Origin: Scolanthus callimorphus
Lineage: Eukaryota; Cnidaria; Anthozoa; Actiniaria; Edwardsiidae
Direction: 5' to 3'
DNA length: 64,000 bases
NCBI GenBank assembly: GCA_033964015.1
Contig: CM066920.1
Coordinates: forward strand, 11,189,912-11,253,911
The notes under the pieces were generated by a model. That model did no database searches. It saw only the letters and a list, made by a program, of their open reading frames with translations, and was not told the DNA's origin. Shown here piece after piece: positions 9,601 through 17,220 of the stretch (its first letter is position 1; every line of letters starts with the position of its first letter). A program made the translations under genes and the position numbers.

Positions 9601-12442
9601 ATACTCGAGCATGTGAATAGTTTAGTACAGTCGAAGCTCTCTGTGCGACCGCTCTCGTAAGCGACCAGCTCCCATAACGACCATTTTCCCGAAACCCCGT
9701 TTGAAATGTCACATAAACTCTGTTATTTCAAGCTCTCGTAAGCGACCGCCTTATCGATACGACCAGCTTCATTAGCGACCACAATTTCAAATGACCAACA
9801 GAGATTTTCTATTGTTTTTAAGCTCTCATAAGCGACCGAAGTACTTTTTGTCTGATACAAGCTGCACCAGTGAAATGCTATTTTCTACATATTTTCTCTG
9901 TACACATTTGTGGTTATCTATTCTTAATTAAAGTCGGGAAATAAATAAAACTATTTTAAGCATTAGTATAACATGATATTTTCTAGACTTATTGTACTAA
10001 GCTCTCGTAAGCGACCAACACCTATTGTTCAAGTAGGAAGCCGCTTGGTGGTCGCTTACGAGAGCCGTTCTCGTAAGCGACCAGCTCCGTTAACGACCGC
10101 AATTTTCAGTTCCCGAGGTGGTCGCTTACGAGAGCTTCGACTGTATAGCGCGGATTTCATATGACTGTAGCGAAATCTTGGCTTAACGTTTCTGCGTTGG
10201 CCTGTGTTCGACTCTCGGTCGGGCAGAGGAAACTTTCTTTCTATTCCGGTCGAGACTTGTTCATATTGTGAGTTGCACTTTGTTCTACTGTGTTTCACGC
10301 CTTTCGGATGAGACAATGAACCGAGGTCCCGTTTCCCCATCAGTTCCCTGTCCAGTTCAGGGGGGACGTTAAAGAGTCACTGGAGACGTAATAAACCCTA
10401 GGATAGCGACCAGCCCCAGTGTCTGTGCTTATGACCACTTGGCTGCCAGTAGCGCTGTTGAGACGGGGAGTGGCATCCGACATTTACATTTTATGTAAAA
10501 TGTGATTATTATTCATTCAAACAAATTTCCAGCTTCTGCTTGGTTGAGCGCCATCGGTGAATTCTTGATGTTTTCAAAGGGGAGCGACTTTAATATCCCA
10601 TCGATGACGTCAAAGATTGGATAAGTTGACAAATTATTGCATGATTCACGTCACGCGCTTTTCTAGGCAGTCTAGCCAACTCGGCGTGCTCTCTTATAGA
10701 AGTAAGCGGGAAAATTCGTTTTGAATGAATAACAAAATAACACCTCCTCGATCTGAATTATTCTCCATATCATCAGCTTAATTCATTAATTGCTAATTAC
10801 TCACCACAGTCACTGAAATCTGCTCTTTTTACTTTTTGTCAACAAATCGCACATTTGTATTTCATTCTGTCATTGGAAATTACTTCATATCAAAAATTCA
10901 TTTTGACTTCGTTGATTGAAAAATCAATTTAGACAGAGCGTCAGAGGGAGTGACAGTCACTAAATTGATTCTGATTTATTTGGTAGAAACTTCATGCATT
11001 CTTGTTCGAGAAAGTGTTTTTACTCACGCGACCAGCCACGAGGGCCGGCAGATCAAGCTACCAAGTCTTCACCGAGGTAACCAAAACAGTTGTAACTTTT
11101 TCTGAAATAGGTGTATAAGATAACCAGTGTTCGTACGCGCCCTGGAAATCCTGGATTTTCATTTCCTTCCTGGAAAGTCCTTGTCCTGGAATTGTAAGGA
11201 AAATTCTGGAAAAATGTTTCCACTCAAACTTGGTTGATCAGTCAGTTTTGGACTGCAAATTTTGACATCCACCAGACTTATCATTTTTGTTGGGGGGGGG
11301 GGGGGGGAGGGAGCATTTCTACCCTCCTGGAAAAATAACTAAATACTTCCTGGAAAATCCTGGATTTTGTCATTCAGAAAGCTTACGAACCCTGGATCAC
11401 ACACGATACGATGTGGTTCAATTATCGGTGTTTTTCTTTCAGCCGATGAAGGCGGAATATCTGTTTGTTGAAGATCTTCCGGATGGCGATGTCAGGCTTG
11501 GCGGATCGTTCAAAACTGCTATCTCCAGGCTAGCTACATGTAGTTCGGCCTGACTACCCAGTACACCTAAAGTAGGCGCACCAGAAGGAATTTTGGAACG
11601 GACGAATATGGAGCCCGTTTACCACCTGGCACCAGGGCTAAGCTTCCGTGTTCACAAACCTAGTTTTGTTCTATCTGGTAGCGTCTTATTCCTTGATCTG
11701 TTCTTCGTTAGTAATTTGTTGACCATTTTATCTAGAACACACTCGGGCTAATTAAGGCTGGTTCACATGTAACGACATAACGGCATTTCGTCACAACTGA
11801 AAAAGTGTGAAAAATAACAGAAATGCTCAGGGTTTTTAACGCATGTTAAATTTCCACAGTATTGTGTCCTTATTTAAGGTGACCCACTCCTATTTCTCAG
11901 GAAAACTTGACCCGAAACAAAATAATCAGATTTGACAAAAGTTGTTCGTGCTTTCACGAATCACGAAATTTCTCGTTGGTAATTTGTAATAAGTTAATAC
12001 AATTTACAGTAGTGCAAGAAAATCACGAATCACAGAAGAAAAAAGTTGAAAATCACGAATCACGGCACTCAGAATTTGCAATTCGCGGATCACGAGTGAT
12101 ACAGCTTTCACGAATCACGGCTTTAAATTTTCCGTTTTCACGAATCACGAGCCAAACTTTCGCTCAATCACGGATCACGAAACACCTTTTCACCATCACG
12201 GATCATGAAATACCTCTTCAATACCCTGTCAAGAGGAGGGGGGGGGGGGGGGGGTGTCCGTCGTATAATGCTGACTAGTTTAAATTTTCTTCCCAGCTAA
12301 AAACGTGTTGCGAGTTTCAAGTACCGATCACCAAAACGGCCAGTCACATACGTTACAGGCTTCTAGCGAACCTGATAAGAGGCAGTGGCTGAGTGCGTTG
12401 AGTAGTATAGTAGACTCTGCGAACTATAAGACGTTTATTTGA
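579..12442 (+). CDS. NET1/ARHGEF3: RhoA guanine nucleotide exchange factor, NET1/ARHGEF3 (XPLN) type
   Basis: Dbl-family exchange factor expected to load GTP onto RhoA. Exons read by GT-AG sites and matching phases: 579-683 (uncertain), 812-937, 5009-5077, 5751-5813, 5913-6009, 6605-6681, 7124-7231, 7337-7388, 7834-7892, 8336-8377, 8947-9003, 9132-9176, 9339-9407, 10987-11076, 11443-11539, 12297-12442. They total 1302 nt (433 residues plus stop) with no frame break. The DH domain covers about residues 100-290, including AIYELSSGEE, PFSRKLDLWSFL and RSRLVKYPL; the PH domain is about 300-425. Both align along their length with vertebrate NET1 and ARHGEF3, so this is probably the single pre-duplication gene. 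A basic PKKKKAFK stretch in exon 2 resembles a nuclear signal, as expected for NET1, and the protein ends in TFI, a class I PDZ-ligand pattern. At 433 residues it is shorter than the vertebrate proteins (over 500), mainly at the N-terminus. Confidence 0.88.
2577..2700. repeat. Dispersed TTTACAC / GTCGCGCGA repeat, copy 1
   Basis: A segment with TGTTTACAC, then TTGTCGCGCGAGTCGCGGCGA, then AATGTAAACTAGGTG. The same words recur at 4336-4640, 12542-12940 and 63218-63414, partly in inverted order, so this is a fragment of a CpG-rich MITE family. Confidence 0.6.
2890..3093. mobile_element. Foldback MITE of the ACCCAATTCAGATCATG family
   Basis: An inverted repeat with arms of about 75 bases (2891-2965 and 3019-3092). 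The outer part reads AATCGGCTACTGATGTTTCC on the left and the complement of GTTAGCTGATT on the right. The inner part carries CACCCAATTCAGATCATG and its complement. A second, rearranged copy is at 13091-13580. It has no coding capacity and lies in intron 2 of the RhoGEF gene. Confidence 0.75.
3837..4042. mobile_element. MITE with TAGAGCGGATTTCGTATGAC termini, copy 1
   Basis: A GC-rich 200-base element with near-perfect terminal inverted repeats of more than 30 bases. The left end begins TAGAGCGGATTTCGTATGAC and continues into GTGAAAAG; the right end is its complement, finishing in GCTCTA. TA is present at both ends, as for TA-targeting DNA transposons. A shorter copy is at 6388-6540 and a solo end at about 10144-10172. 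Confidence 0.85.
4090..4320. repeat. Dispersed repeat, copy 1 (partner at 43083-43320)
   Basis: A stretch starting near ACGCAACTGCGCAGCTGTTC and running through GATGGCCAGCGAA, CCTCGAAAACAAAT and GATAGGATGGTCT is repeated in the same orientation at 43083-43320 with moderate divergence. No open frame is shared. It is probably a non-autonomous element. Confidence 0.75.
4336..4640. mobile_element. CpG-rich MITE with GTCGCGCGA inverted ends, copy 2
   Basis: The left end has TTACACTTACATTTTTTGTC then GCGCGAGTCGCGGCGA. The right end has the complement (TCGCGCGAGAAAAATCGCCG), followed by AAGTATAAACCGGCC. The interior repeats GTAAACTAGGTGG and CGTTTACACT words. Related fragments are at 2577, 12542 and 63218. 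Confidence 0.7.
5304..5400 (+). repeat. Dispersed GTTTCACG...AACCGAGGTCCCGT repeat, copy 1
   Basis: Contains GTGTTTCACGTCTCTCGGGT and AACCGAGGTCCCGT. Similar sequence occurs at 10275-10470 in the same orientation and at 8005-8185 inverted. It could be a SINE-like family, but I cannot see a complete tRNA-type head. Confidence 0.55.
5751..9003 (+). CDS. DH (RhoGEF catalytic) domain exons of the NET1-like gene
   Basis: Exons 5751-5813, 5913-6009, 6605-6681, 7124-7231, 7337-7388, 7834-7892, 8336-8377 and 8947-9003 encode the catalytic DH helices. The first begins AIYELSSGEE, equivalent to the conserved region 1 start of NET1. The small exon at 7834 carries RSRLVKYPL, the conserved region 3 core that contacts Rho switch regions in the family. 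The preceding exon at 5009-5077 ends LRRQE, matching the residues just before the DH domain in NET1. The many small exons are all phase-consistent. Confidence 0.88.
6388..6540. mobile_element. MITE with TAGAGC termini, copy 2
   Basis: A shorter and more diverged copy of the element at 3837. The left end TAGAGCAGATAACTGTGAAA and the right end TTTTCACAGCCATTCGAAAT plus CCGCTCTA are inverted repeats. It lies in the intron between the exons at 5913 and 6605. Confidence 0.75.
6742..7020. repeat. Direct tandem duplication of about 145 bases
   Basis: Two adjacent copies (about 6742-6873 and 6889-7016) share GGTTAGGTTNTGACGTCACA, GGGGAACCTCTGGCAGACTC, GCACATCCAGCGGTTTACTT and GGGACCAGGCTG. They differ by a handful of substitutions. 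The duplication is intronic, and each copy includes a perfect TGACGTCA palindrome. Confidence 0.85.
8005..8185 (-). repeat. Dispersed repeat of the AACCGAGGTCCCGT family, inverted copy
   Basis: Contains GGCGCCACTGGCAGCCAA, CATAAGCACAGACACTG and TGTCTCATCCAAAAGATGTG. These are the complements of CTTGGCTGCCAGTAGCGC, CAGTGTCTGTGCTTATG and CTTTCGGATGAGACA in the copy at 10275-10470. Confidence 0.6.
8515..8785. repeat. Dispersed repeat, copy 1 (fuller copy at 54510-54915)
   Basis: Shares TTATTGGATGAGG, GATGAGGCCTTGC..GGCGAAACGG, TTTAGATATCCTGAGCAATG and TTCGAAATGAAAACC with 54510-54915 in the same orientation. It is non-coding and lies in the intron between the exons at 8336 and 8947. Confidence 0.75.
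9132..12442 (+). CDS. PH domain and C-terminal exons of the NET1-like gene
   Basis: Exons 9132-9176, 9339-9407, 10987-11076, 11443-11539 and 12297-12442. Visible family motifs are the LCSGIL strand, KLHAFLFEKVFLLTRP, VEDLPDGDVRLGGSF and SHTLQAS with a following QWL helix. The donor at 11540 (ACAT|GTAGTT) was chosen because it alone restores the length and frame of the vertebrate PH domain into the exon at 12297. The stop is at 12440-12442. The last residues NYKTFI give a T-x-I end like the PDZ ligand of vertebrate NET1. Confidence 0.85.
9463..9594. mobile_element. Short hairpin element (TGCTAGCAGCCC ends)
   Basis: An inverted repeat of about 130 bases. The left arm runs from GAATGCTAGCAGCCCCTACT through GTGCGTCCCCAGAAAAGCGC; the right arm is its complement, ending GGGCTGCTAGCA. 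Only a short loop separates the arms. It is a MITE or relic hairpin in the intron after the exon at 9339. Confidence 0.75.
9626..10145. mobile_element. pogo/Tc1-like non-autonomous element with AGCTCTCGTAAGCGACC repeats
   Basis: The ends read TACAGTCGAAGCTCT and AGAGCTTCGACTGTA, perfectly inverted with TA on both sides. This matches TA-targeting Tc1/mariner/pogo elements, whose termini begin CAGT. Internally the word CTCTCGTAAGCGACC or its complement recurs at least six times (about 9650, 9733, 9823, 10000, 10050-10080 and 10118). No transposase frame is present, so it is non-autonomous. Confidence 0.8.
10275..10470 (+). repeat. Dispersed AACCGAGGTCCCGT repeat, copy 3
   Basis: Contains GTGTTTCACGCCTTTCGGAT, GAGACAATGAACCGAGGTCC and CAGTGTCTGTGCTTATGACC. 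It matches 5304-5400 directly and 8005-8185 in inverse orientation. Confidence 0.6.
11130..11395. repeat. CCTGGAAA-rich degenerate repeat with a poly-G tract
   Basis: The words CCTGGAAAATCC, CCTGGAATT and CTGGAAAAAT recur many times, and a run of about 17 G is found near 11291-11308. It lies just upstream of the PH exon at 11443. The same CCCTGGAA vocabulary reappears at 14490-14870, 27775-28040, 28420-28700 and 56920-57220. Confidence 0.65.
11955..12260. repeat. CACGAATCACG minisatellite with terminal poly-G
   Basis: About 12 degenerate copies of a TCACGAATCACGA-type word spaced 15-30 bases apart, with variants such as TCACGGATCACG. The array ends in a run of about 17 G near 12238-12254. 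It lies in the last intron of the RhoGEF, 40 bases before its last exon. Confidence 0.7.
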
Positions 12443-13090
12443 CGAAAAACCACAGAAAGCCCATACTGAAATGTGGAAAGTCGACAGGAGAGACAAGAAA
12501 GGCATGCCCCGATGACGACAGGACGAAAAGCCCCAAGTCTAAAGGCCAGTTTACATGCGAGTTTTGTCGCGCGCACTCTGAAACTAAAAACATTGCGTGT
12601 AAACAAGATGCACTTTCGGCGATTTTTGTCGCGCGATGTCGCACTGGTTTCAAACATTTGAAACACTTCGGAAGCGGCGACTGGCCAGCCGGCAAAAAGT
12701 ATCCTTTCTTTTAGAATGTTTTCCAGGAAGAAGGCTGCTCTTCAAGAAAGAGAATCGAATTTTCCGAACCAAAAAAGAAAGCCATTGTGAAAGCCTTCTT
12801 CGAACAGATATTTTAAATACATATCTCGTTGGCTGCTTCTGACACGTTGCAAAGCGATGTGAGTTGGAAAATTAATAGTGTACGGACATCGCAACGTATT
12901 TGCATCTCGTTTACACTAGCGAGCTAGAATTGTAAACTGCCGTAAGGGTTATTAGCTGCTCCTTCACTGGGCATAGACATTTCTCCAAAGAAAATCATGA
13001 AAAGGGGATGGATAGTCGCCAGACTCACCGCCGTTGAGCGACAACTGCGCTGTTCCAGTGGCATAGCTACTATATACAAGCAATTGGCCA
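12443..13090. repeat. 3' flank of the RhoGEF with a GTCGCGCG repeat fragment
   Basis: Downstream of the RhoGEF stop, words of the 4336-4640 family recur: CAGTTTACATGCGAGTTTTG then TCGCGCG, CGGCGATTTTTGTCGCGCGA, and GCATCTCGTTTACACTAGCG near 12903. I see no clear AATAAA signal close to the stop, so the 3' end of the transcript is unresolved. Confidence 0.5.
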
Positions 13091-13581
13091 AATCGGCTAA
13101 CGGTGTTTACATCTTGTTGCCACCCAATTCAGATCATGTGATGATTCCTTTGGGTGGTTACAATAGGAAATTTTCATTATGACGTATTTTACTAGGACTA
13201 CCAGAAACCTTTGCATTGTCCCTTTTGTTCGCGCAATTACGGATAGCCATTTATCTGCATAAGAAAAGAAAACTGAAAAGGATGCTGGTAGTCGTAGTCA
13301 ATGTTGCAATAGTGCAAATGTCCAATTGTCAATTTTTTTTACATTCGATCGCGTGCACGAGTGTATGTGCAGAACTAACAAAAGTATCCACCCAAAGGAA
13401 TCATCACATTATCTGAACAGACCTCCTCGGCTTGGGCGTAATGTTGTCCCATTTCAGACCACGTGCCATTCATTTGAATAATGCGTCCATATTCATTTAT
13501 CCTTTGGAGCGTAGAAGAAAAAGCACTCTGGGAATGCCACGTGGTCTGAAAGATGTAAACACCGTTAGCCGATTTGGTCTA
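13091..13581. mobile_element. Composite foldback MITE (two families joined)
   Basis: The left arm (13091-13160) reads AAATCGGCTAACGGTGTTTA then CCACCCAATTCAGATCATGT, as in the element at 2890. The matching right arm is split. CCACCCAAAGGAATCATCAC at about 13390 is followed by foreign sequence with GGGCGTAATGTTGTCCCATT and GCCACGTGGTCTGAAA, and only then by GATGTAAACACCGTTAGCCG. The foreign part resembles the element at 58533-58798, so one MITE seems to have inserted in or recombined with another. Confidence 0.7.
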
Positions 13582-15381
13582 TTAAGCCTGGGCTTTACAG
13601 GAATTTAGAAGTTTTTTTATGTAAGAAAGAAATATAGATTAATTGATGACATGTTTATATAGAGGGCTTAATATAACAGCGAACAGTCTCTAGCTTTTCC
13701 TCTGTTATTGCTCTACAAAAGACTCCTAATTCGAGCCCTGGAATTTCCAGCCCTTTGAGGACATTTTCTGCAGTCCTGGTAAAAAAAAGCCTGTTTGAAA
13801 CATCAAGCACATGACCCAGGGCAACATGAATATCTATGAATCATTTTCACGATTTTTTCACTGATTGAAATCATACTTTTACTTGATTATTTACAAAAAC
13901 AAAAAATAACTGTTTTGGATCATGAACCGGTTGTATATATTTTATGAAAATTTCAATTGCAATGCACATTCTTTCATATGGATAATTTTCTGAAGAGGTA
14001 GTAATATGGACATTATTCAGCCTACATAGCAAGTGTTTCTATGGATTTCAGAGTTTCATGTATGACATTTGAAGATTTGCTTTTCAACTCCATGGGAATG
14101 TCAGGCATTGAAAGATGCCGTTTTCATTGTGTTAACACTTCATAGTAAGCAGTGTGCTTCTGTTTTAATGCTCAAAACCCTAGGAGACAGTCAGAAATTA
14201 GAATTTCCTGTTAGAGACAAAGACTCAATTCTATGATTCAATTGACAGGGGCATAGCCAGCGGTAGGGCCTGGCAGCCCCTTTTCAAAACCCAAAATACA
14301 GTAAATGTATGGGATGAAATTTCAAATAGACAAAAAAATGTCTTACGAAGGGACCTATGGGCTCCCTCATAAAAATCATGGCATGCTTAGTGTGGCATGT
14401 AAATGTAAATTCATGTCTACAGTGGTAGTGCACTTAGCTACACCTAGCTATTTTACAGACACTCCACTCAAATTGAAACCAAATATCTAAGAAATAGTGC
14501 AGCCTGGATGGGCTGTTCCAAAAAATAGCAGTACCCCCTATAGAGGAACTCCAAATTTTCACAAATTGCTCTACCCCTATGGAACTTCCAGGCTCCTGCA
14601 CAACTCCTGTGGAAATTTGAGGCAACCCCTGTGGAAATTCCACATTCTATTGTGCCCCCTGTGGAAATTCAAAGGTGGATATTCCAGGGCAAAATGAATG
14701 AACCTGTGGAAATTCCAGAGCAAAATGAATGACCCTGTGAAAATTCCATGGCAAAATGAATGACCCCATGAAACCTCCAGTGGAAATTCCAGGGCAAAAT
14801 GAATGACCCCGTGGAAATTCCAGGGTCAAAAACAACAGCACCTATGGAAATTCAGGTCCTCGGGGAACAGATATAAATGGAACAGCCCATTGCACTCCAG
14901 TGGGGTTCTGTTGTACCACCAAACCGTCTTACATGCTCAGGTTTTACACAGTGAATGGATATTTCAAAAGAATAAAGCTATATAAATTAAATTTAGTGCA
15001 ATAATAGGTTTGCTAGTTATTGAATCACAAAATATCACTTTGTAAATATGTTCTAATTATGTACAAATAAAAATCTAAAGAATTTGCACACCATTCTATA
15101 TTACAGTACACATTTGGTGCTTACACAATTAGTGCTTACCATTTTCCAATTATCAGCTCACGAAAGTGAGAAAAGTGAAAAAAGTCCTATTTTCTTTGCA
15201 CTATGATCTGCTTTCTGATTGGCTGGCCATCCACCAGGCCAGACTCGCTCACTGTGCCATTACAACTGATGACAAGCACCAGGATGCAGCACAAAGAAGG
15301 TAACTAGATTTGTTTCCTTTACTCAGCAGAAGATGTATGTTTATATTTTACTTGGTTTAAAAAGGAGAGGTCCCTGTGGTT
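13582..15381. repeat. Intergenic spacer with a GTGGAAATTCCAGGGCAAAATG array
   Basis: Most of this stretch has no recognisable content. At about 14640-14830 there are five to six copies of a unit of about 30 bases, GTGGAAATTCCAGGGCAAAA plus TGAATGACCC. Looser CCCCTGTGGAAATTCC copies lie upstream from 14560. Short open frames here are products of the repeat. Confidence 0.65.
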
Positions 15382-15539
15382 TTATGGTGTTCCAAGATCA
15401 TTTTTTGAAAATTCATTGTAGTCAAGGTATCCTTTGAGAATTGTAGGAATTGGCAGTTCCTTGATGCTTCTAACTTGTAGAGGACCAAGAGACTTTCTGA
15501 TTTTCAATCTGCAACACTGGAGCAATGATCTTGGTATAA
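15382..15539 (-). CDS. SOCS-box exon of the ASB13-like gene
   Basis: The acceptor is TTTGTTGCAG just above 15539. The exon completes a codon with the G left by the upstream exon and encodes 52 residues to a TAG-type stop. The BC box (S..C..I) and Cullin-5 box (LPIP) are both intact, so the protein should assemble a ligase. The exon is separated from the ankyrin exons by an intron that carries the long poly-C tract. Confidence 0.87.
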
Positions 15540-15805
15540 CTGCAACAAAGAGCAAGTAACTTTTATGATGTGACAAATTTGCATAACAATTGTTCTTGAC
15601 TTAATAGCCTCATGTTCACATGGAAAGAACAATAGTTCACAAGAGCAATAGTTATTCAAATTTGCCTCCATATTTCGATTCAGTGTATAACCAGAAGATT
15701 GTGTGATTCCAGAAACATCCATAATCCCCTAATAAAAGGGGTTAAGACCCCTCAATTTCCAGTGAAATATAACAGTAATGGTTTGGGAAATAAAAGGCAC
15801 TTGAA

Positions 15806-15866
<61 letters not shown>

Positions 15867-17220
15867 AATTTACAGAATCCTGATATCAAAGTGAAATCAA
15901 TGTCATCCATCTATTCTGGTTAAACCTCTCAGATTTTTATATCATGGGTGATATGCACTTTAAATTGATGATACACTGTAGTGCCATAACAATAATGGCT
16001 CTACAGCTATTAATATTCCATATCGGTGGAAAATGGCAAGGAACAAAAGGGAATGCTGTGCTGCAAACACTAGATATGTATACCTCTGCTGCAGTTAAGC
16101 AAGTCTTTAGAGATTAAATCATCCACAATATCCATGGCAGTTCTTTCGTACAAATCCTTCTTCGTAACATCAGCTCCAAATGCAACCAGTAGTTCTATAC
16201 ACTCCCTACATCCAAACTGAGCAGACAAGTGAAGTGGTGACTGGTGTAGTCTGATAGAATCAGGGTGGGCCCCTGCTAACAATAAAATCTTTGTGCAATT
16301 GCAGTGATTCTTAAGACAGGAGACATGTAATGCTGTCCCAAACTGGTTTTCTGACTTATCCAGATTTGCCCCTGCTTGTATCAAGTCCCATATACACTGC
16401 CAGTTTCCATGTAATACTGCCTCATGGAGAGGTGGAAAGGTTGTTGATAGTGGTGGATTAACTTCAGCCCCTGAGGTGATAAGAAGTTGAAGTATTTTCC
16501 TACAGCCTTTTGCACTTGCATAGCACAGTGGAGTACTGCCATCAATGTTACGGGCATTGATCTATGAAAGAATTTTATAATTAATTGTAGCATAATTACT
16601 AGGTTAGGGCAAACTAACATAGCCTCCTATACAGCCACTGGAGTGTCACTCATTTCATTTCACTTTTCGGAGGTCTGTCATTATTTTGGTAACCATTTCA
16701 CTCCCACCTTATGGATTTGCCTCCCACTGACCATGGCTATAAATGTAAGCAGGGGTTAAAAAAACAAAGCCCAAAGAATATTGGGGATATCCAGGCTGTT
16801 CAGCCTGCTAGCACCAACCACCCAAGAGTCCTCAACAGGAGGACATTTTTCCTTTTTTAGGGGGGGGGGGGGGGAACTCACCTGAGCACCAGCATTCATA
16901 AGCATTTCAACACATCCATAATGACCAGCTAAGCAAGCTTCATGAAGGGGAGTCACTAAGTCTGCAGTGCCAGCATTGACACAAGCACCAGACGACAGCA
17001 AAGCTGCAACAGCATTGACACTACCATGGACAGCAGCAATGTGTAAGGGTGTCTCGTAGTTCCCAGGGTGGCAGTAGTTTACTGATATTCCATCCTGCTG
17101 TAGCAGGTTACTTATGTCACCTGCTGTGAGGTTGTCTTGCTTCAAGGTCTCCAGAAGATTTTGGTTGACATCCATATTACATGATATTAGACAGTAGTGA
17201 AAACCTATACATTCACCCAT
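15382..17220 (-). CDS. ASB13: Ankyrin repeat and SOCS box protein, ASB13-like
   Basis: Substrate receptor of an Elongin B/C-Cullin-5 ubiquitin ligase. Three exons on the minus strand, 16882-17220, 16084-16561 and 15382-15539, splice in phases 0 and 1 to 975 nt (324 residues plus stop). Six ankyrin repeats span about residues 45-255, with TPLH/SPLH signatures. AGAQ|INARNIDGSTPLC across the first junction closely matches vertebrate ASB13. The last exon is a SOCS box: SLLQCCRLKI fits the BC-box pattern SLxxxCxxx(I/V), and LPIPTILKGYL fits the Cullin-5 box LPxP. An in-frame alternative start, MDVNQ, lies 15 codons downstream at 17175. Human ASB13 is slightly shorter (278). The gene is divergent to TASOR, as its neighbour is in human 10p15. 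ASB11 and ASB9 are more distant alternatives. Confidence 0.88.
15807..15864. repeat. 58-base uninterrupted poly-C tract
   Basis: A pure C homopolymer of 58 bases inside the last intron of the ASB13-like gene. On the transcribed minus-strand product it is poly-G, able to form stacked quadruplexes. Such length is prone to slippage and to assembly error, so the exact length should not be trusted. Confidence 0.9.

Noticed and set aside
11955..12215. CRISPR-like array from evenly recurring CACGAATCACG words
   Set aside because: Repeats are short and degenerate, spacers are irregular and the genome is eukaryotic; this is a minisatellite.
15699..15923. Open frame with a long poly-Pro stretch
   Set aside because: It is only the poly-C tract read in frame inside an intron on the opposite strand of the ASB gene.
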